A stretch of 64,000 nt of DNA. Source: an uncultured Erysipelotrichaceae bacterium. Lineage in GTDB: Bacteria > Bacillota_I > Bacilli_A > RFN20 > CAG-826. The notes beneath the pieces are model-generated. The model saw only the letters and a program-made list of their open reading frames with translations, did not search any database and was not told where the DNA came from. Numbering within the stretch: position 1 is the first letter of the stretch; every line of letters begins with the position of its first letter. A program made the position numbers and the translations under genes. The stretch is taken from assembly GCA_902802905.1 (NCBI GenBank), contig CADCNT010000006.1, positions 36,852 to 100,851 of the forward strand, read 5' to 3'. This document shows positions 63,971 to 64,000 of the stretch, in pieces.

Positions 63971-64000
63971 TTCTTTAAAAAAATATTAAAATTTTTTTCA

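Overview
The window is AT-rich, densely coded bacterial DNA of low-GC Firmicute (class Bacilli) character. TGA is used as a real stop (rlmH, rimI and the polysaccharide deacetylase all end in TGA) and Trp is TGG, so this is the standard code and not Mycoplasma/Spiroplasma code 4. Conserved Bacilli blocks (gdpP-rplI-dnaB-walJ-rlmH, tsaE-tsaB-rimI-tsaD, pcrA-ligA-gatCAB, plsC-fakB-fakA), many lipoproteins, a surface nuclease and a TIR-LRR protein suggest an uncultured, probably gut-associated Bacilli lineage with a small genome. That placement is inference; no rRNA is present.

Layout. 1-3.8 kb (minus): an SDR oxidoreductase cut by the left edge, then a GH2 glycosidase and its MFS transporter. 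3.8-8.3 kb: a candidate small structured RNA, a formate/nitrite channel, an SLC13/ArsB-type transporter, and a two-gene unit of a cytoplasmic TIR-LRR protein plus an unknown 175-aa protein. 8.4-15.4 kb: the gdpP operon ending in an M6-type lipoprotein protease. 15.5-20.3 kb: a membrane protein and a large wall-exposed endonuclease I. 20.4-22 kb: tmRNA, a DegV protein and a 46-aa acidic protein with its own terminator. 22-30.2 kb: a surface-polysaccharide region (polymerase-like protein, TupA-like ATP-grasp, flippase, three glycosyltransferases). 30.2-32.1 kb: ung and a TPP-riboswitch-controlled thiamine transporter. 32.2-37.8 kb: ntdP, the tRNA t6A genes and asnS. 37.8-40.3 kb: membrane proteins and a thioredoxin-like lipoprotein. 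40.4-49 kb: pcrA, ligA, gatCAB, galE and tRNA-Arg. 49-54.1 kb: a phospholipid/fatty-acid-kinase operon. 54.1-54.7 kb: a type I toxin-like mini-ORF and tRNA-Ala. 54.7-64 kb: an unknown membrane protein, an 879-aa lipoprotein, two acyltransferases, glnS and a flavoprotein.

The most striking signals are: (i) in at least 14 transcription units a sigma-A-like -10 box ends only 6-9 nt before the start codon, so many mRNAs are predicted leaderless while operon-internal genes keep Shine-Dalgarno sites; (ii) a ~76-nt RNA with an H-type pseudoknot, its own promoter and a UUCG-loop terminator near 3.85 kb; (iii) the TIR-LRR pair; (iv) an atypical tmRNA tag ending in CLA; (v) a 23-residue hydrophobic peptide with a perfect ribosome-binding site; (vi) GatCAB together with both AsnRS and GlnRS. 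I saw no transposase, integrase, prophage or CRISPR array.
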